Shown here: piece after piece, positions 9,013 through 17,994 of the stretch
How positions within the stretch are numbered: the first letter of the stretch is position 1
How the letters are laid out: each line of letters starts with the position of its first letter
From: Renibacterium salmoninarum ATCC 33209
Lineage (GTDB): Bacteria; Actinomycetota; Actinomycetes; Actinomycetales; Micrococcaceae
NCBI RefSeq assembly: GCF_000018885.1
Contig: NC_010168.1
Span: forward strand, 1,240,001-1,304,000
Length of the DNA: 64,000 bases
Direction of reading: 5' to 3'
Translations under genes and position numbers: made by a program
The notes under the pieces: generated by a model
Databases searched by the model: none
The model's input: only the letters and a program-made list of their open reading frames with translations
What the model was told of the DNA's origin: nothing

Positions 9013-9975
9013 ATGACTAACTCAGCTTCACAGCCAACAACGAATCTTGGCGCGGGTAACACTCGCGGTGCGATCGATCTCTCCAGCTTGAATGGTTCAA
9101 GCCAACCGGTATCTGCTCAAGCAACGCCAGGGCAAAGAACTCCATCACAGAGTTTTGTGGTTGACGCAACCGAACAAAGCTTCCCAGAATTAGTGCAAAT
9201 TTCTGCCGAGGTGCCCGTTGTGGTGGCAATGTTTGCCAGCTGGTCACCACAATCACAATCCGTCGTTGCCACTTTGGAGAGTTTGATTCCAGCGTATGTT
9301 GGCAAGATTTTGCTGGCGCGCGCCAATATTGAGACTTTCCCGCAGCTTGCACAGGCTTTTGGCACGCAAGGTGTTCCAGCCGTCGTTGCTTTGGTCAAGG
9401 GACAACCCGTACCGCTGTTCAACGGGGAAATTGCTGAATCAGAAGTCAAGCGCTATTTGGAAGAGCTGCTCAAAGTTGCAGCCGCAAATGGCGTCAACGG
9501 TACTCTCGGCGATGAATCAGCTGAGCCGGAGGAAGCCCCATTGCCGCCGTTGCATCAAGAGGCGGTTGACGCCATTGACAACGGTGACCTGACCGCAGCG
9601 GAAGCTGCATATCGTAAAGCCCTTACCGCAGCGCCGGCTGACCGCGATGCCAAAGTAGGGCTTGCGCAAGTTCAGCTCATGCAACGCACTGACGGTTTAG
9701 ATACTGCAAGCCTTGAAAAGCTGCGCAGCGCAGCCGCCGAGCAGCCCGACGACGTCGACGCACAGCTTGCGGTAGCGGACATGGATTTGGTCGGCGGGCA
9801 TGTCGGTTACGCTTTGGACCGAGTAGTGGGTTATATCGCTGCGCATCCCGGTAGCACGTGGGAGTCTGAGCGAGAAAAGGCGCGATTGCGAGTTCTAGAC
9901 TTATTCGACATTGTGGGCTCGGCTGATCCACGAGTTGCCAAGGCGCGCCAAGCGCTGGCGCGAGCACTGTTCTAA
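9013..9975 (+). CDS. Thioredoxin-fold/TPR protein (CnoX/YbbN-like)
   Basis: A 320-residue protein with a thioredoxin-like domain at ~50-160 (SFVVDATEQSFPELVQIS...VVVAMFASWSPQSQSV) followed by tetratricopeptide-like helices. This is the architecture of CnoX/YbbN, a holdase that passes clients to GroEL/DnaK. The redox CxxC is replaced by SWSPQSQ and the protein has no active-site cysteines, so it cannot act as a disulfide oxidoreductase. The N-terminal ~45 residues are low-complexity. The cis-Pro segment GVPAVVALVKGQPV is kept. It lies 14 bp downstream of the large membrane protein and 6 bp upstream of the Old Yellow Enzyme gene, which suggests an operon. Confidence 0.88.
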   Translation: MTNSASQPTTNLGAGNTRGAIDLSSLNGSSQPVSAQATPGQRTPSQSFVVDATEQSFPELVQISAEVPVVVAMFASWSPQSQSVVATLESLIPAYVGKILLARANIETFPQLAQAFGTQGVPAVVALVKGQPVPLFNGEIAESEVKRYLEELLKVAAANGVNGTLGDESAEPEEAPLPPLHQEAVDAIDNGDLTAAEAAYRKALTAAPADRDAKVGLAQVQLMQRTDGLDTASLEKLRSAAAEQPDDVDAQLAVADMDLVGGHVGYALDRVVGYIAAHPGSTWESEREKARLRVLDLFDIVGSADPRVAKARQALARALF

Positions 9976-9981
9976 GCCAGC

Positions 9982-11079
9982 ATGTCTAAGTTATTTGAAC
10001 CTTTGACATTGCGAGGCCTGGAACTACGCCACCGGGGCTGGGTATCGCCAATGTGCCAGTATTCTGCCGATGAGTTAAACGCTCCGGGTGTGCCAAATGA
10101 CTGGCATCTGATGCACTTAGGACAATTCGCGGCCGGCGGAGCAGCGTTGATTCTTTCCGAAGCTACAGCAGTGCTTCCGGAAGGCCGGATCAGTCCTCGA
10201 GATACCGGACTCTACAACGATGACCAAGCCGCAGCCTGGCGCAGAATTGTTGATTTCGTACATCAGCAAGGCGCGGTGGATAGCAAAATTGGCATCCAAT
10301 TGGCGCATGCGGGCCGAAAAGCAAGCACCTGGTGGCCCTTCGCGGCAAACTCCGGTTCGGTTCCGCAAGCCCAAGGTGGCTGGCAAAGTCTGGGTGCGAC
10401 GTCGGAAGCCTTCACCGGTTATGCGCCGCCGCTCGCTATGAGCGAGACGCAAATAATGCAGGTGATTTCGGCTTTTGCTGATTCGGCGCGTCGAGCAGTG
10501 CAGATTGGCTTCGATGTCATAGAAATTCATGCAGCGCACGGATACCTTCTACACCAATTCCTTAGTCCGTTGGTCAACACTAGAGAAGACAAATGGGGCG
10601 GCAGCGAAGAACGTCGATTCCGGTTGACTCTTGAGGTCGTCGAGGCGGTTCGTGCGGTAATGCCAGAGTCAATGCCGCTGCTTCTTCGAGTCTCAGCCAG
10701 TGATTGGTTCCCCAGCGGGCTAGATGCTGACGCCGTCTCTCGGCTCGCTGTCTTGGCTAAGGCTCGTGGCGTTGATTTGATTGACGTATCTAGCGGCGGA
10801 ATCGTTGCTGAAGCGAAGATCCCAGTAGGGCCGGGATACCAAACAGCTTTTGCGCAGCAGATTCGGCGTGAAGCTGCGATCCCGGTGGCCAGTGTGGGTC
10901 TGATAACTGATGCTTTTCAAGCGGATCATTTGTTACGCACCGAGCAAGCGGATGCGGTATTGGTTGCGCGGGCTGCCTTGCGAAACCCACATTGGTGGCA
11001 ACAAGCGGCACATGATCTGGGCATCGTGCTGCCTTGGGCCCCGCAGTATGAACGAGCTACCCCGCGCGGACGGTTTTAA
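9982..11079 (+). CDS. Old Yellow Enzyme-family NADH:flavin oxidoreductase (YqjM-like)
   Basis: FMN-dependent ene-reductase with a TIM barrel, 365 residues. Diagnostic features are the N-terminal WVSPMCQYSADE with the YqjM-type redox-sensing Cys, the substrate-binding HAGRKAS, the His pair in EIHAAHGYLLHQFLSPLVNTREDKWGGSEERR, and the C-terminal FMN-phosphate region ASVGLITDAFQADHLL...ADAVLVARAALRNP. It reduces alpha,beta-unsaturated carbonyls; the physiological substrate is unknown and may be an electrophile-stress product. It starts 6 bp after the thioredoxin/TPR gene. Confidence 0.95.
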   Translation: MSKLFEPLTLRGLELRHRGWVSPMCQYSADELNAPGVPNDWHLMHLGQFAAGGAALILSEATAVLPEGRISPRDTGLYNDDQAAAWRRIVDFVHQQGAVDSKIGIQLAHAGRKASTWWPFAANSGSVPQAQGGWQSLGATSEAFTGYAPPLAMSETQIMQVISAFADSARRAVQIGFDVIEIHAAHGYLLHQFLSPLVNTREDKWGGSEERRFRLTLEVVEAVRAVMPESMPLLLRVSASDWFPSGLDADAVSRLAVLAKARGVDLIDVSSGGIVAEAKIPVGPGYQTAFAQQIRREAAIPVASVGLITDAFQADHLLRTEQADAVLVARAALRNPHWWQQAAHDLGIVLPWAPQYERATPRGRF

Positions 11080-11139
11080 GCGAGTCCCTTTAGTCCGCAA
11101 AGTTGGCTAATCTCGGTCAAAAGGCATTAGCGTAGAGAG

Positions 11140-11925
11140 ATGAGTGAAATCGCGCAGCCGCCCGGCGTCGTCCCTCCTTTGGCCTTGAGCATTCGTGGTC
11201 TGGTCAAAAAGTTTGCTGGAAAAGTGGCGGTCAACCGCATTAATCTAGATGTTCCCTCCGGATCGTTTTACGGTTTAGTCGGACCGAACGGTGCTGGGAA
11301 GACGACGACGTTATTAGCGGCCACCGGGCTTCAGCGCCCAGACGAAGGCGCTATCTTGGTTCAAGGCGTCAACGTGTGGGAACGGCCCTTAGAAGCGAAG
11401 AAACTGCTGGGCATCTTGCCTGACGGCGTGCGGTTGTTCGACCGCTTGAGCGGTGAACAACTTGTCACTTACGCGGGATTATTGCGCGGTATGGACCGGG
11501 AAACTGTAGCCACCCGAGTCAAAGATTTACTGGACGCCTTGGATCTCAGTAAGGATGCCGGCACGCTGGTTGTTGATTACTCGGCCGGGATGACTAAGAA
11601 AATTGCCCTAGCATCGGCGTTAATCCATGCGCCAAGAGTTCTGGTCTTGGATGAGCCATTCGAATCGGTCGATCCGATTTCCGCCGCCAATATTCGAGAC
11701 ATCTTGACTGATTATGTCCGGTCCGGTGGCACGGTGATTGTCTCTAGTCACGTTATGGACCTGGTGCAAAGAATGTGTGACCACGTTGCGGTCATCGCGG
11801 GCGGAAACGTCCTTGCCGCGGGAACTGTTGACCAGGTTCGCGGTGAATTGAGTTTGGAAGACCGATTTGTTGAACTCGTCGGCGGACGGACACACGGGGC
11901 GGGGCTGACATGGTTGCGCACTTAA
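11140..11925 (+). CDS. ABC transporter ATP-binding protein (ABC-2 exporter type)
   Basis: A 261-residue ATPase subunit with Walker A GPNGAGKTTT (~residue 48), signature region VVDYSAGMTKKIALASAL (a YSAGM variant instead of LSGGQ), Walker B RVLVLDEPFESVD and H-loop VIVSSHVMDLV. YSAGM-type signatures are normal in ABC-2 drug/multidomain exporters. The mRNA may be leaderless: TAGCGT lies 6 nt upstream of the ATG and no real ribosome-binding site is present. It overlaps the permease gene by 16 nt. Because that permease is broken, this ATPase is probably without its cognate partner. Confidence 0.92.
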   Translation: MSEIAQPPGVVPPLALSIRGLVKKFAGKVAVNRINLDVPSGSFYGLVGPNGAGKTTTLLAATGLQRPDEGAILVQGVNVWERPLEAKKLLGILPDGVRLFDRLSGEQLVTYAGLLRGMDRETVATRVKDLLDALDLSKDAGTLVVDYSAGMTKKIALASALIHAPRVLVLDEPFESVDPISAANIRDILTDYVRSGGTVIVSSHVMDLVQRMCDHVAVIAGGNVLAAGTVDQVRGELSLEDRFVELVGGRTHGAGLTWLRT

Positions 11926-13482
11926 TCCGGCTCAAACTCGCGATCCTCCGTAATTCACCCAAGCGAAGCACCGCACAGCTGGTTGGCATCATCATCGGCG
12001 GGATATATGGCGCATTTTTGATGATCTTCTTCGTGGCCGGGTTGATCACGTTGGCCTTCGCGCCAATCGAGTTAGCAAGGACAATTGTCGTGCTTGCCGG
12101 GTCAGCTCTGCTTTTGGGCTGGTGGATTGCGCCAATGCTGCTCTCCGGAGTCGATCTGACCTTAGACCCGGAAAGGTTTACTACTTTCGCTATTCCGCTG
12201 CGCCAGCTGCTGCTGGGACTGGGTATCGCAGCGGTAGTGGGGATTCCGGGCCTGGTGACATTGGTGGCCGCATTAGGCACATTGGTAACCTGGGCACGCA
12301 ACCCCTTCTCCGCCGTCGCCGCCTTACTCTGCGCCATGTTAGCTGTAGTTACCTGCGTGGTGGGGTCGAGGGCACTGACCTCGATGAGCGCCAACATGGC
12401 AGCATCGAGAAAATTTCGGGATCTCAGTGCGCTGCTTATCCTCATTCCGTTGATTCTGCTTGGCCCGATTATTAAAGGGCTGACGCAAGGCATCAAGTCT
12501 TTGGGGCAATCGATGCCTGGAATCGCAGAATCAATCTCCTAATACTCCCTTCGGTGCCGTATGGGCGGTTCCGGCCGACGTCGCTGCTGGGCAGTGGTGG
12601 CAAGCTGCGGTGAAGTTTCTTATCGCAATTGCGACGGCGGCCCTCTTAGCCTGGGCCTGGAAAATCAGCTTGGCTCGAGCTCTGGTAACGCCTACGCACA
12701 GCGGCGGTCAGCGTCGCGAGGGTGGGAAGTTGGCTGCCTTTGCGTTCTTTCCCGCAACAGCATGGGGTGCGGTGGCCGCTAGAACCTGTAGCTATTTTCG
12801 CCGTGATCCGCGCTACGCCGCCGCGGTCTTGATGGCACCGCTTTTGCCGATCATCATGGCGATTCCCGCGCTGCAAAGCGGGAATTTTGGCACCCTAGCC
12901 TTTTCTGGCAGTATTGCAGTTTTCTTTCTTACCTGGTAATTATCCACCGACACCTCTTATGACAACACAGCTTTTGCCTTGCATTTGGCAACCGGAGTCA
13001 GCGGCTTCCACGACCGGTTGGGTCGCGCGGTCGGTTACGCAGTTATCGCGCTGCCCTTAGGGCTAATTTATACCGTGTTGGGCGCTGTCTTGACTAACGG
13101 TTGGGTAATGTTTCCGGCCCAACTTGGCGTGATGCTTGGCACCGCGTTGAGTGGCCTTGGCTTGGGCTCGATCGCTTCAGCGTATTTCATTTACAACGTA
13201 CCCGCGCCGGGGGACAATCCGTTCAAATCCAGGCCAGGAAACAATTTCACCCAAGCACTGCGGCAAATGGCTGGACTGCTTGCCTTTGCCGTAGTTTGTC
13301 TACCGGAGCTGATTCTGCTGATCATTTCGCTAGCTACCGGATCGGTGCTGTTGGCTTGGATTACTTTTGTCACCGGGATCTTATTAGGCGCCGTGATGCT
13401 ATTTATCGGCCTACGAAGCGGTGCAAAAGCTTACGATCGGCGTGCGCCAGAAATTCTGACCCAATTGATAGCGCAAAACTGA
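11910..13482 (+). pseudogene. ABC-2 type permease, disrupted by frameshift and nonsense
   Basis: Remnant of a ~520-residue polytopic permease that partnered the upstream ATPase. Frame 1 (11910-12542) encodes the N-terminal third with several membrane spans and ends TAA at 12540. The sequence continues with good coding character one frame over (NTPFGAVWAVPADVAAGQWW...), so one base was gained or two lost near 12538. That frame runs to a TAA at 12937-12939 (...FFLTW*LSTDTSYDNTAFALH), then stays in the same frame to 13482. There are two independent lesions, so a sequencing error would have to occur twice. No full permease can be made. Confidence 0.88.
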
Positions 13483-13579
13483 GATATTTTGGACAGAGCT
13501 TGGTGGATCGGCTCGGTATTGCGGAGAATGAGTCGGGATCAATTCTCGATCCGTAGGGTTGTCGATGGAAGCAGGGTGC

Positions 13580-14362
13580 ATGGAAGTCGTCATTCTTTCT
13601 GACAAGGATGAAGCAGGTTCGCTGGCTGCAAATGCGATAGAAGCATGGCTCAAAGCAAAACCGCACGCAGTATTGGGCCTGGCCACGGGTTCTTCTCCGT
13701 TACCGATTTACTGCGAATTGGCTCTGCGACATGACCGCGACGGCGTGGATTTCTCGGGTGCACAAGGCTTCGCCCTGGACGAGTATGTTGGTTTGCCGGT
13801 AGGGCACCCACAGTCCTATGCCGAAGTTGTCCGGCAAGAGTTCAGCAGTCGGGTCAATATTGATCCGGAGCATGTCCACGCGCCAAATGGTGCTGCCACT
13901 GATATTGCGAGTGCCTGCGCCGAATACGAAGCCGCAATCACCGCAGCGGGCGGCGTCGATCTGCAGATCCTTGGCCTTGGTACTGATTGCCACATCGGCT
14001 TCAACGAGCCAGGCTCGTCACTGGCTTCGAGGACCCGAATCAAAACGCTCACCGAGCAGACTCGTCAAGATAACGCCAGGTTCTTTGACTCCATCGATGA
14101 AGTTCCACATCACGTGGTCACCCAAGGCTTAGGCACGATTATGAACGCGCGACACGTGGTGATGATTGCCACCGGTGCGAATAAGGCCGCCGCAGTTCGC
14201 GAGGCGGTAGAAGGCCCGGTGAGCGCACTTTGCCCTGGTTCTGTGCTGCAATTTCACCCACACGTCACTTTTCTTGTCGACGAGTCAGCTGCCACCGATT
14301 TGGCGCTCGCAGACTATTACCGCCATACCTGGCTCAATAAACCAGCTTGGCAGGGACTGTGA
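13580..14362 (+). CDS. nagB: Glucosamine-6-phosphate deaminase
   Basis: Converts glucosamine-6-P to fructose-6-P plus ammonia, following NagA. Motifs are LATGSSPLPIY (phosphate loop), the catalytic Asp segment GFALDEYVGLP, LGLGTDCHIGFNEPGSS with the ring-opening His, and ATGANKAAAVREAVEGP. At 260 residues it has the usual length. The start at 13580 gives the canonical MEVVIL N-terminus; an in-frame ATG at 13565 would add five residues and is preceded at the right distance by TAGGGT, which could mean a leaderless start. Isolated from nagA (2.5-3.7 kb, opposite strand). Confidence 0.95.
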   Translation: MEVVILSDKDEAGSLAANAIEAWLKAKPHAVLGLATGSSPLPIYCELALRHDRDGVDFSGAQGFALDEYVGLPVGHPQSYAEVVRQEFSSRVNIDPEHVHAPNGAATDIASACAEYEAAITAAGGVDLQILGLGTDCHIGFNEPGSSLASRTRIKTLTEQTRQDNARFFDSIDEVPHHVVTQGLGTIMNARHVVMIATGANKAAAVREAVEGPVSALCPGSVLQFHPHVTFLVDESAATDLALADYYRHTWLNKPAWQGL

Positions 14363-14427
14363 GTCAGCGAGTCGACAAGGCTGGGGCAAGGACTCATTGG
14401 GCTCAGCTAGACGGTAGGATGGTGGCT

Positions 14428-14730
14428 ATGAGTTTGCCACCAGATCCTTTCGAAAATGATCCCGGCAACCCCATGGGGCCTGGCGGATCAACAGCAACTA
14501 TTGAGCGCACTGAGCTGCGCGAAGAACTTGAGCCTGGCGATGCCGAGCGGTTCGCACACTATGTGCGTAAGGAAAAAATCCTAGAATCCGCACTCAGCGG
14601 CGAACCCGTTATCGCCTTGTGTGGCAAGGTTTGGACTCCTGGTCGAGATCCGAACAAGTTCCCGGTTTGTCCGGAATGCAAAGAAATTTATGACGGCTTG
14701 CGGCCGGGCAAAGACAGCGACAAGAAGTAA
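14428..14730 (+). CDS. DUF3039 protein
   Basis: A ~100-residue conserved actinobacterial protein of unknown function (DUF3039). The conserved part is the C-terminal half: ERFAHYVRKEKILESALSGEPVIALCGKVWTPGRDPNKFPVCPECKEIYDGL. Its Cys residues (ALCGK, VCPECK) probably form a zinc site. The N-terminal ~25 residues are Pro/Gly-rich. I chose the ATG at 14428, with AGGATGG upstream, over earlier in-frame starts. It usually sits beside a DEAD/DEAH helicase, as here (50 bp away), so a nucleic-acid-related role is a reasonable guess but unproven. Confidence 0.88.
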   Translation: MSLPPDPFENDPGNPMGPGGSTATIERTELREELEPGDAERFAHYVRKEKILESALSGEPVIALCGKVWTPGRDPNKFPVCPECKEIYDGLRPGKDSDKK

Positions 14731-14780
14731 GCACCACAACACAGCGCCGGTAGTTTTCTGCCGGTTCGGGAGCACCACAC

Positions 14781-16580
14781 GTGACAGAAACCCTCTTCGG
14801 ATCAGGCTCAACCGACCCTGATTTGAACACCCCCACGCTTGCGCTTTCTCCGGCCTACCCAGCACGAGCAGCGTGGGGTACCGCCCAGAAGCTGCGCGCT
14901 TGGCAGTCCGAGGCACTGCATAAGTATTTTGATGGTGATCGTCAGGACTTTCTCGCGGTGGCGACGCCCGGTGCCGGTAAAACTACCTTCGCATTGACTG
15001 CTGCGCGCAATCTTTTAGATAGCGGCCAGATCAATCGAATCACTATCATTACGCCAACTGACCACCTGAAACGGCAGTGGGCGGACGCCGCGGCCAGAGT
15101 TGGCATTGCCATCGATCCGAACTTCAAAAACGCCGATGGTAAACATGGCCGAGACTTCATCGGGGTTGCTGTTACGTATGCCCAGGTTGCTTCGAAGCCC
15201 GCTTTGCATCGAGCGAAAACCGAGGCTGGCAAAACTTTGGTCATCATGGACGAGGTGCACCACGCTGGTGACGCCTTGTCTTGGGGTGACGGAATCCGGG
15301 AAGCCTTTGAACCGGCCGCACGCCGTCTTGCTTTGACGGGCACGCCCTTCCGGTCTGACACTTCGCCTATTCCGTTTGTGGAATACGTTGAGGATAAAGA
15401 CGGTATTCGGCGTTCCCGGGCGGATTACACCTACGGCTACGGTTCTGCGCTAAAGGATCATGTGGTCCGGCCCGTGATCTTCATGGCCTACTCGGGGCAG
15501 ATGCGTTGGCGCACCAGTGCGGGCGAGGAAATGGCCGCCACGCTAGGGGCTGCGGTGACCAAAGACATCACTGCGCAAGCTTGGCGCACCGCGCTGAATC
15601 CCACCGGGGAATGGATTCCGGCGGTGATTGCGGCAGCTGATAAGCGGCTTTCTGAGGTGCGACGGACGGTGCCCGACGCGGGGGCAATGGTTATCGCCAC
15701 CGATCATGAAGATGCGCGGGCCTATGCTGGCCAGATTAAAAAACTCACGGGCGAATCCGCGACAATTATTCTCTCCGATGATGGCGGCGCGTCACGCAAA
15801 ATCGATGATTTTTCTGCAGGTACTACGCGCTGGATGGTTGCGGTGCGCATGGTTTCCGAAGGTGTCGACGTGCCACGGCTGGCCGTGGGTGTTTATGCCA
15901 CCTCAACAGCGACGCCGTTGTTTTTCGCTCAAGCAGTTGGTCGCTTTGTGCGCGCCCGAAAGCGTGGCGAGACGGCCTCAGTTTTCCTGCCCTCAGTGCC
16001 TCAACTCATGGCGTTGGCAAATGAACTTGAGCTCGAGCGGGACCACGCCTTAGACCGGCCCGAAGCCGAATCTGATGGATTTGTTGAAGAAGACGCCGAG
16101 ATGCTTGAAGCCAATCGGGAAGAAAAGGCTTCGGGGGAGTTGGAAAAGACCAAGTTTGAGGCGCTTGAGTCGCAGGCGTCTTTTGACCGGGTGCTTTTCG
16201 ACGGCGGCGAATTTGGTCTGGGCGGCGAAATGGGCAGCGAGGATGAACAAGACTTCTTGGGCATTCCGGGTTTGCTGGATGCAGATCAGGTGTCGATCTT
16301 GTTACGTCAGCGCCAGGCGGAACAGGTTAGCCGACGCCGCAAGAAGAACCCTGAGGCGTCGGCTGCTCCCGCGATACCTGATCATCGGATGCTGACTGAG
16401 CTGCGTAGCGACCTAGCTAAGAATGTCTCCGCCTGGTCGGCGCGGACTGGCACCCCGCACGGCGTGGTGCATTCTGAGCTGCGTCGTCTGGACGGTGGGC
16501 CAGCGGTGGCCCAGGCTAATGAGGCTCAACTGCAAGCGAGAATCAAGCGATTACAAGGCTGGTTCATCGGCCGAAAGTAG
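14781..16580 (+). CDS. DEAD/DEAH-box helicase (SF2), conserved in actinobacteria
   Basis: A 599-residue superfamily-2 helicase. Motif I is VATPGAGKTTFAL (~residue 60), motif Ia ITPTDHLKRQW, motif II VIMDEVHHAGD (DEVH) and motif III ALTGTPFRSD. The second RecA domain carries VAVRMVSEGVDVPRLAVGVYATST and motif VI FFAQAVGRFVRARK. The C-terminal ~170 residues are acidic and helical and end in a conserved tail, HRMLTELRSDLAKNVSAWSARTGTPHGVVHSELRRL. The last motif resembles a small DNA-binding or clamp region, but I cannot assign it. The start is GTG at 14781, with GGGAG upstream. Biological role unknown. Confidence 0.92.
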   Translation: MTETLFGSGSTDPDLNTPTLALSPAYPARAAWGTAQKLRAWQSEALHKYFDGDRQDFLAVATPGAGKTTFALTAARNLLDSGQINRITIITPTDHLKRQWADAAARVGIAIDPNFKNADGKHGRDFIGVAVTYAQVASKPALHRAKTEAGKTLVIMDEVHHAGDALSWGDGIREAFEPAARRLALTGTPFRSDTSPIPFVEYVEDKDGIRRSRADYTYGYGSALKDHVVRPVIFMAYSGQMRWRTSAGEEMAATLGAAVTKDITAQAWRTALNPTGEWIPAVIAAADKRLSEVRRTVPDAGAMVIATDHEDARAYAGQIKKLTGESATIILSDDGGASRKIDDFSAGTTRWMVAVRMVSEGVDVPRLAVGVYATSTATPLFFAQAVGRFVRARKRGETASVFLPSVPQLMALANELELERDHALDRPEAESDGFVEEDAEMLEANREEKASGELEKTKFEALESQASFDRVLFDGGEFGLGGEMGSEDEQDFLGIPGLLDADQVSILLRQRQAEQVSRRRKKNPEASAAPAIPDHRMLTELRSDLAKNVSAWSARTGTPHGVVHSELRRLDGGPAVAQANEAQLQARIKRLQGWFIGRK

Positions 16581-16598
16581 TACCGTTCGGCCCAGCTC

Positions 16599-17858
16599 TT
16601 AACGCATTACTGATGGTTCTCTGCGCTGAATTTTCTGCCGCATCAGTTCAATTGCTTCGGTGACTGGCAGGAGTTGAGCTGGCCGCGCGCCCGGAATACT
16701 GAGGCTCAGTTTTCCGGATTCGCTCTCTTGGCTGCCTACGACGGCGAGCCAAGAAACTCGCCGTTGACTTGTTTTACGCACTCGGGAACCGACGCTACCG
16801 TCGTGATCAACAATGACGCGGATCCCGGCGGCGAGAGCTTGCGCGCTGATCTCCGCACAGCGGGCTGCTTGGGTGTCGCTGACCGGAAGTACCGCGAGCT
16901 GTACCGGAGCCAGCCATGGTGGCATTTTCCCCTGATGCTTCTCGATGAGTAAAGCGACAGTACGTTCCATGGCGCCGAAAAGGCCTCGGTGCACCATCAT
17001 TGGTCGGTGCGCGGCACCGTCGTCGCCAATGTATGCCAAATCGAAGCGCTCTGGCTGCACAAAATCGAGTTGCACAGTGGACAAGGTTTCTTCTTTTCCA
17101 GCCGCGTCAAAGAACTGAACGTCAATTTTCGGTCCATAAAAGGCAGCTTCGCCAGCTACTCTGCGATACGGCAGGCCAAGTTCGTCCAGAGCGGCTTTCA
17201 ATACTGATTCCGCTGCGGCCCAATCCGAAGCAGAACCGGCAAAACTGGTGCCCGAGTCGCGAGCGGAGAGTCGAAAGTAGTCCGGTTCCAGACCAAGAAT
17301 TGAATAGCCAGCGCTGATGGCTTGGATGCCGCGGACCACTTCAGATTGAGCCTGTTCTGGGGTGCAAAATACGTGGCAATCATCCAGATTTATTTGCCGA
17401 ACACGACTTAGACCAGAAAGCACGCCAGAGAGTTCGCTACGGAACATGGAGCCGAGCTCAGCGTATCGAATAGGCAGCTCGCGCCAGGAGTGTGGGCGAG
17501 CGGCAAAGAGCATGGCATGATGTGGACAATTGGCTGGCCGGAGCACCAATTCTTCATTGCCAATTCGCAGTGGCGGAAACATATCTTCGGAGAATTTAGC
17601 CCAACGCCCACTGCGTTCGTAGAGTTCTCGTTTTGCCAGCACCGGGGAATACACGCGCTGGTAGCCACTCCGTAGTGACTCTTCAACCGCGAGTTTCTCT
17701 AATTCAGTACGAATCACTGCGCCATCAGGCAGCCAGAGCGGCAGCCCAGGACCAATAAGGGGATTAGAAGCAAAAAGGTCCAGCTCTCGGCCCAATTGGC
17801 GATGATCAGCCAACGCCTTGGCCTGGTCAATATTCGATTGGTCAACATCGTTATTCAT
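16599..17858 (-). CDS. thrS: Short threonyl-tRNA synthetase lacking TGS and editing domains
   Basis: Class II aminoacyl-tRNA synthetase of 419 residues. Only the catalytic core (motif 1; motif 2 region RYAELGSMFRSELSG...RVRQINLDDCHVFC; motif 3 VHRGLFGAMERTVALLIE) and the anticodon-binding domain (WLAPVQLAVLPV to the end) are present. The N-terminal TGS and Ser-editing domains of the usual ~640-residue ThrRS are absent. The catalytic zinc ligands are kept: Cys in RPANCPHHA, His in DDCH, His in MVHR. The start ATG at 17858 has GAGGA 7 nt upstream; a longer in-frame reading to 17960 would run through the attenuator and is rejected. Expression is probably controlled by the Thr attenuator directly upstream. 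A full-length ThrRS presumably exists elsewhere. Confidence 0.9.
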   Translation of the reverse strand: MNNDVDQSNIDQAKALADHRQLGRELDLFASNPLIGPGLPLWLPDGAVIRTELEKLAVEESLRSGYQRVYSPVLAKRELYERSGRWAKFSEDMFPPLRIGNEELVLRPANCPHHAMLFAARPHSWRELPIRYAELGSMFRSELSGVLSGLSRVRQINLDDCHVFCTPEQAQSEVVRGIQAISAGYSILGLEPDYFRLSARDSGTSFAGSASDWAAAESVLKAALDELGLPYRRVAGEAAFYGPKIDVQFFDAAGKEETLSTVQLDFVQPERFDLAYIGDDGAAHRPMMVHRGLFGAMERTVALLIEKHQGKMPPWLAPVQLAVLPVSDTQAARCAEISAQALAAGIRVIVDHDGSVGSRVRKTSQRRVSWLAVVGSQESESGKLSLSIPGARPAQLLPVTEAIELMRQKIQRREPSVMR

Positions 17859-17908
17859 AATTTCCTCAGGGTTTTTTGTGAAGTGCCCTAGGAAACGACG
17901 CCAGAAAC

Positions 17909-17938
17909 AAAAAGGCCCTGGGATTGTCTCCCAGGGCC
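17909..17938 (-). terminator. Attenuator terminator in front of thrS
   Basis: On the minus strand, a perfect 10-bp stem (GGCCCTGGGA / TCCCAGGGCC) with loop GACAA is followed by TTTTTG. It lies 22 nt after the stop of the Thr-rich leader peptide and 50 nt before the thrS start, so it would stop transcription before thrS unless disrupted. It also serves as the natural end of pncBA transcripts. Confidence 0.9.
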
Positions 17939-17941
17939 TGA

Positions 17942-17994
17942 CGGTGTTATTTGTTCGCACTCACACCGATGGACGCCGGGGGTGACCCGACGTC
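17942..17994 (-). promoter_or_regulatory. Alternative RNA hairpins of the thrS attenuator
   Basis: Two competing structures can be drawn on the minus strand. Hairpin A pairs GACGTCGGG (17994-17986, overlapping the third Thr codon) with CCCGGCGTC (17980-17972), 9 bp with one G-U. Hairpin B pairs CGGTGT (17968-17963, touching the leader stop) with ACACCG (17947-17942). B can be extended by GGC/GCC and CCC/GGG pairs that reach into the 5' arm of the terminator, so it is a candidate antiterminator. A ribosome stalled at the Thr codons would block A and leave B free; a ribosome at the stop would block B. Hand-drawn; no folding energies were computed. Confidence 0.6.

Noticed and set aside
17859..17960. 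A 34-residue N-terminal extension of ThrRS (start at 17960)
   Set aside because: It runs through the terminator hairpin and resembles no ThrRS N-terminus; the ATG at 17858 has the ribosome-binding site.
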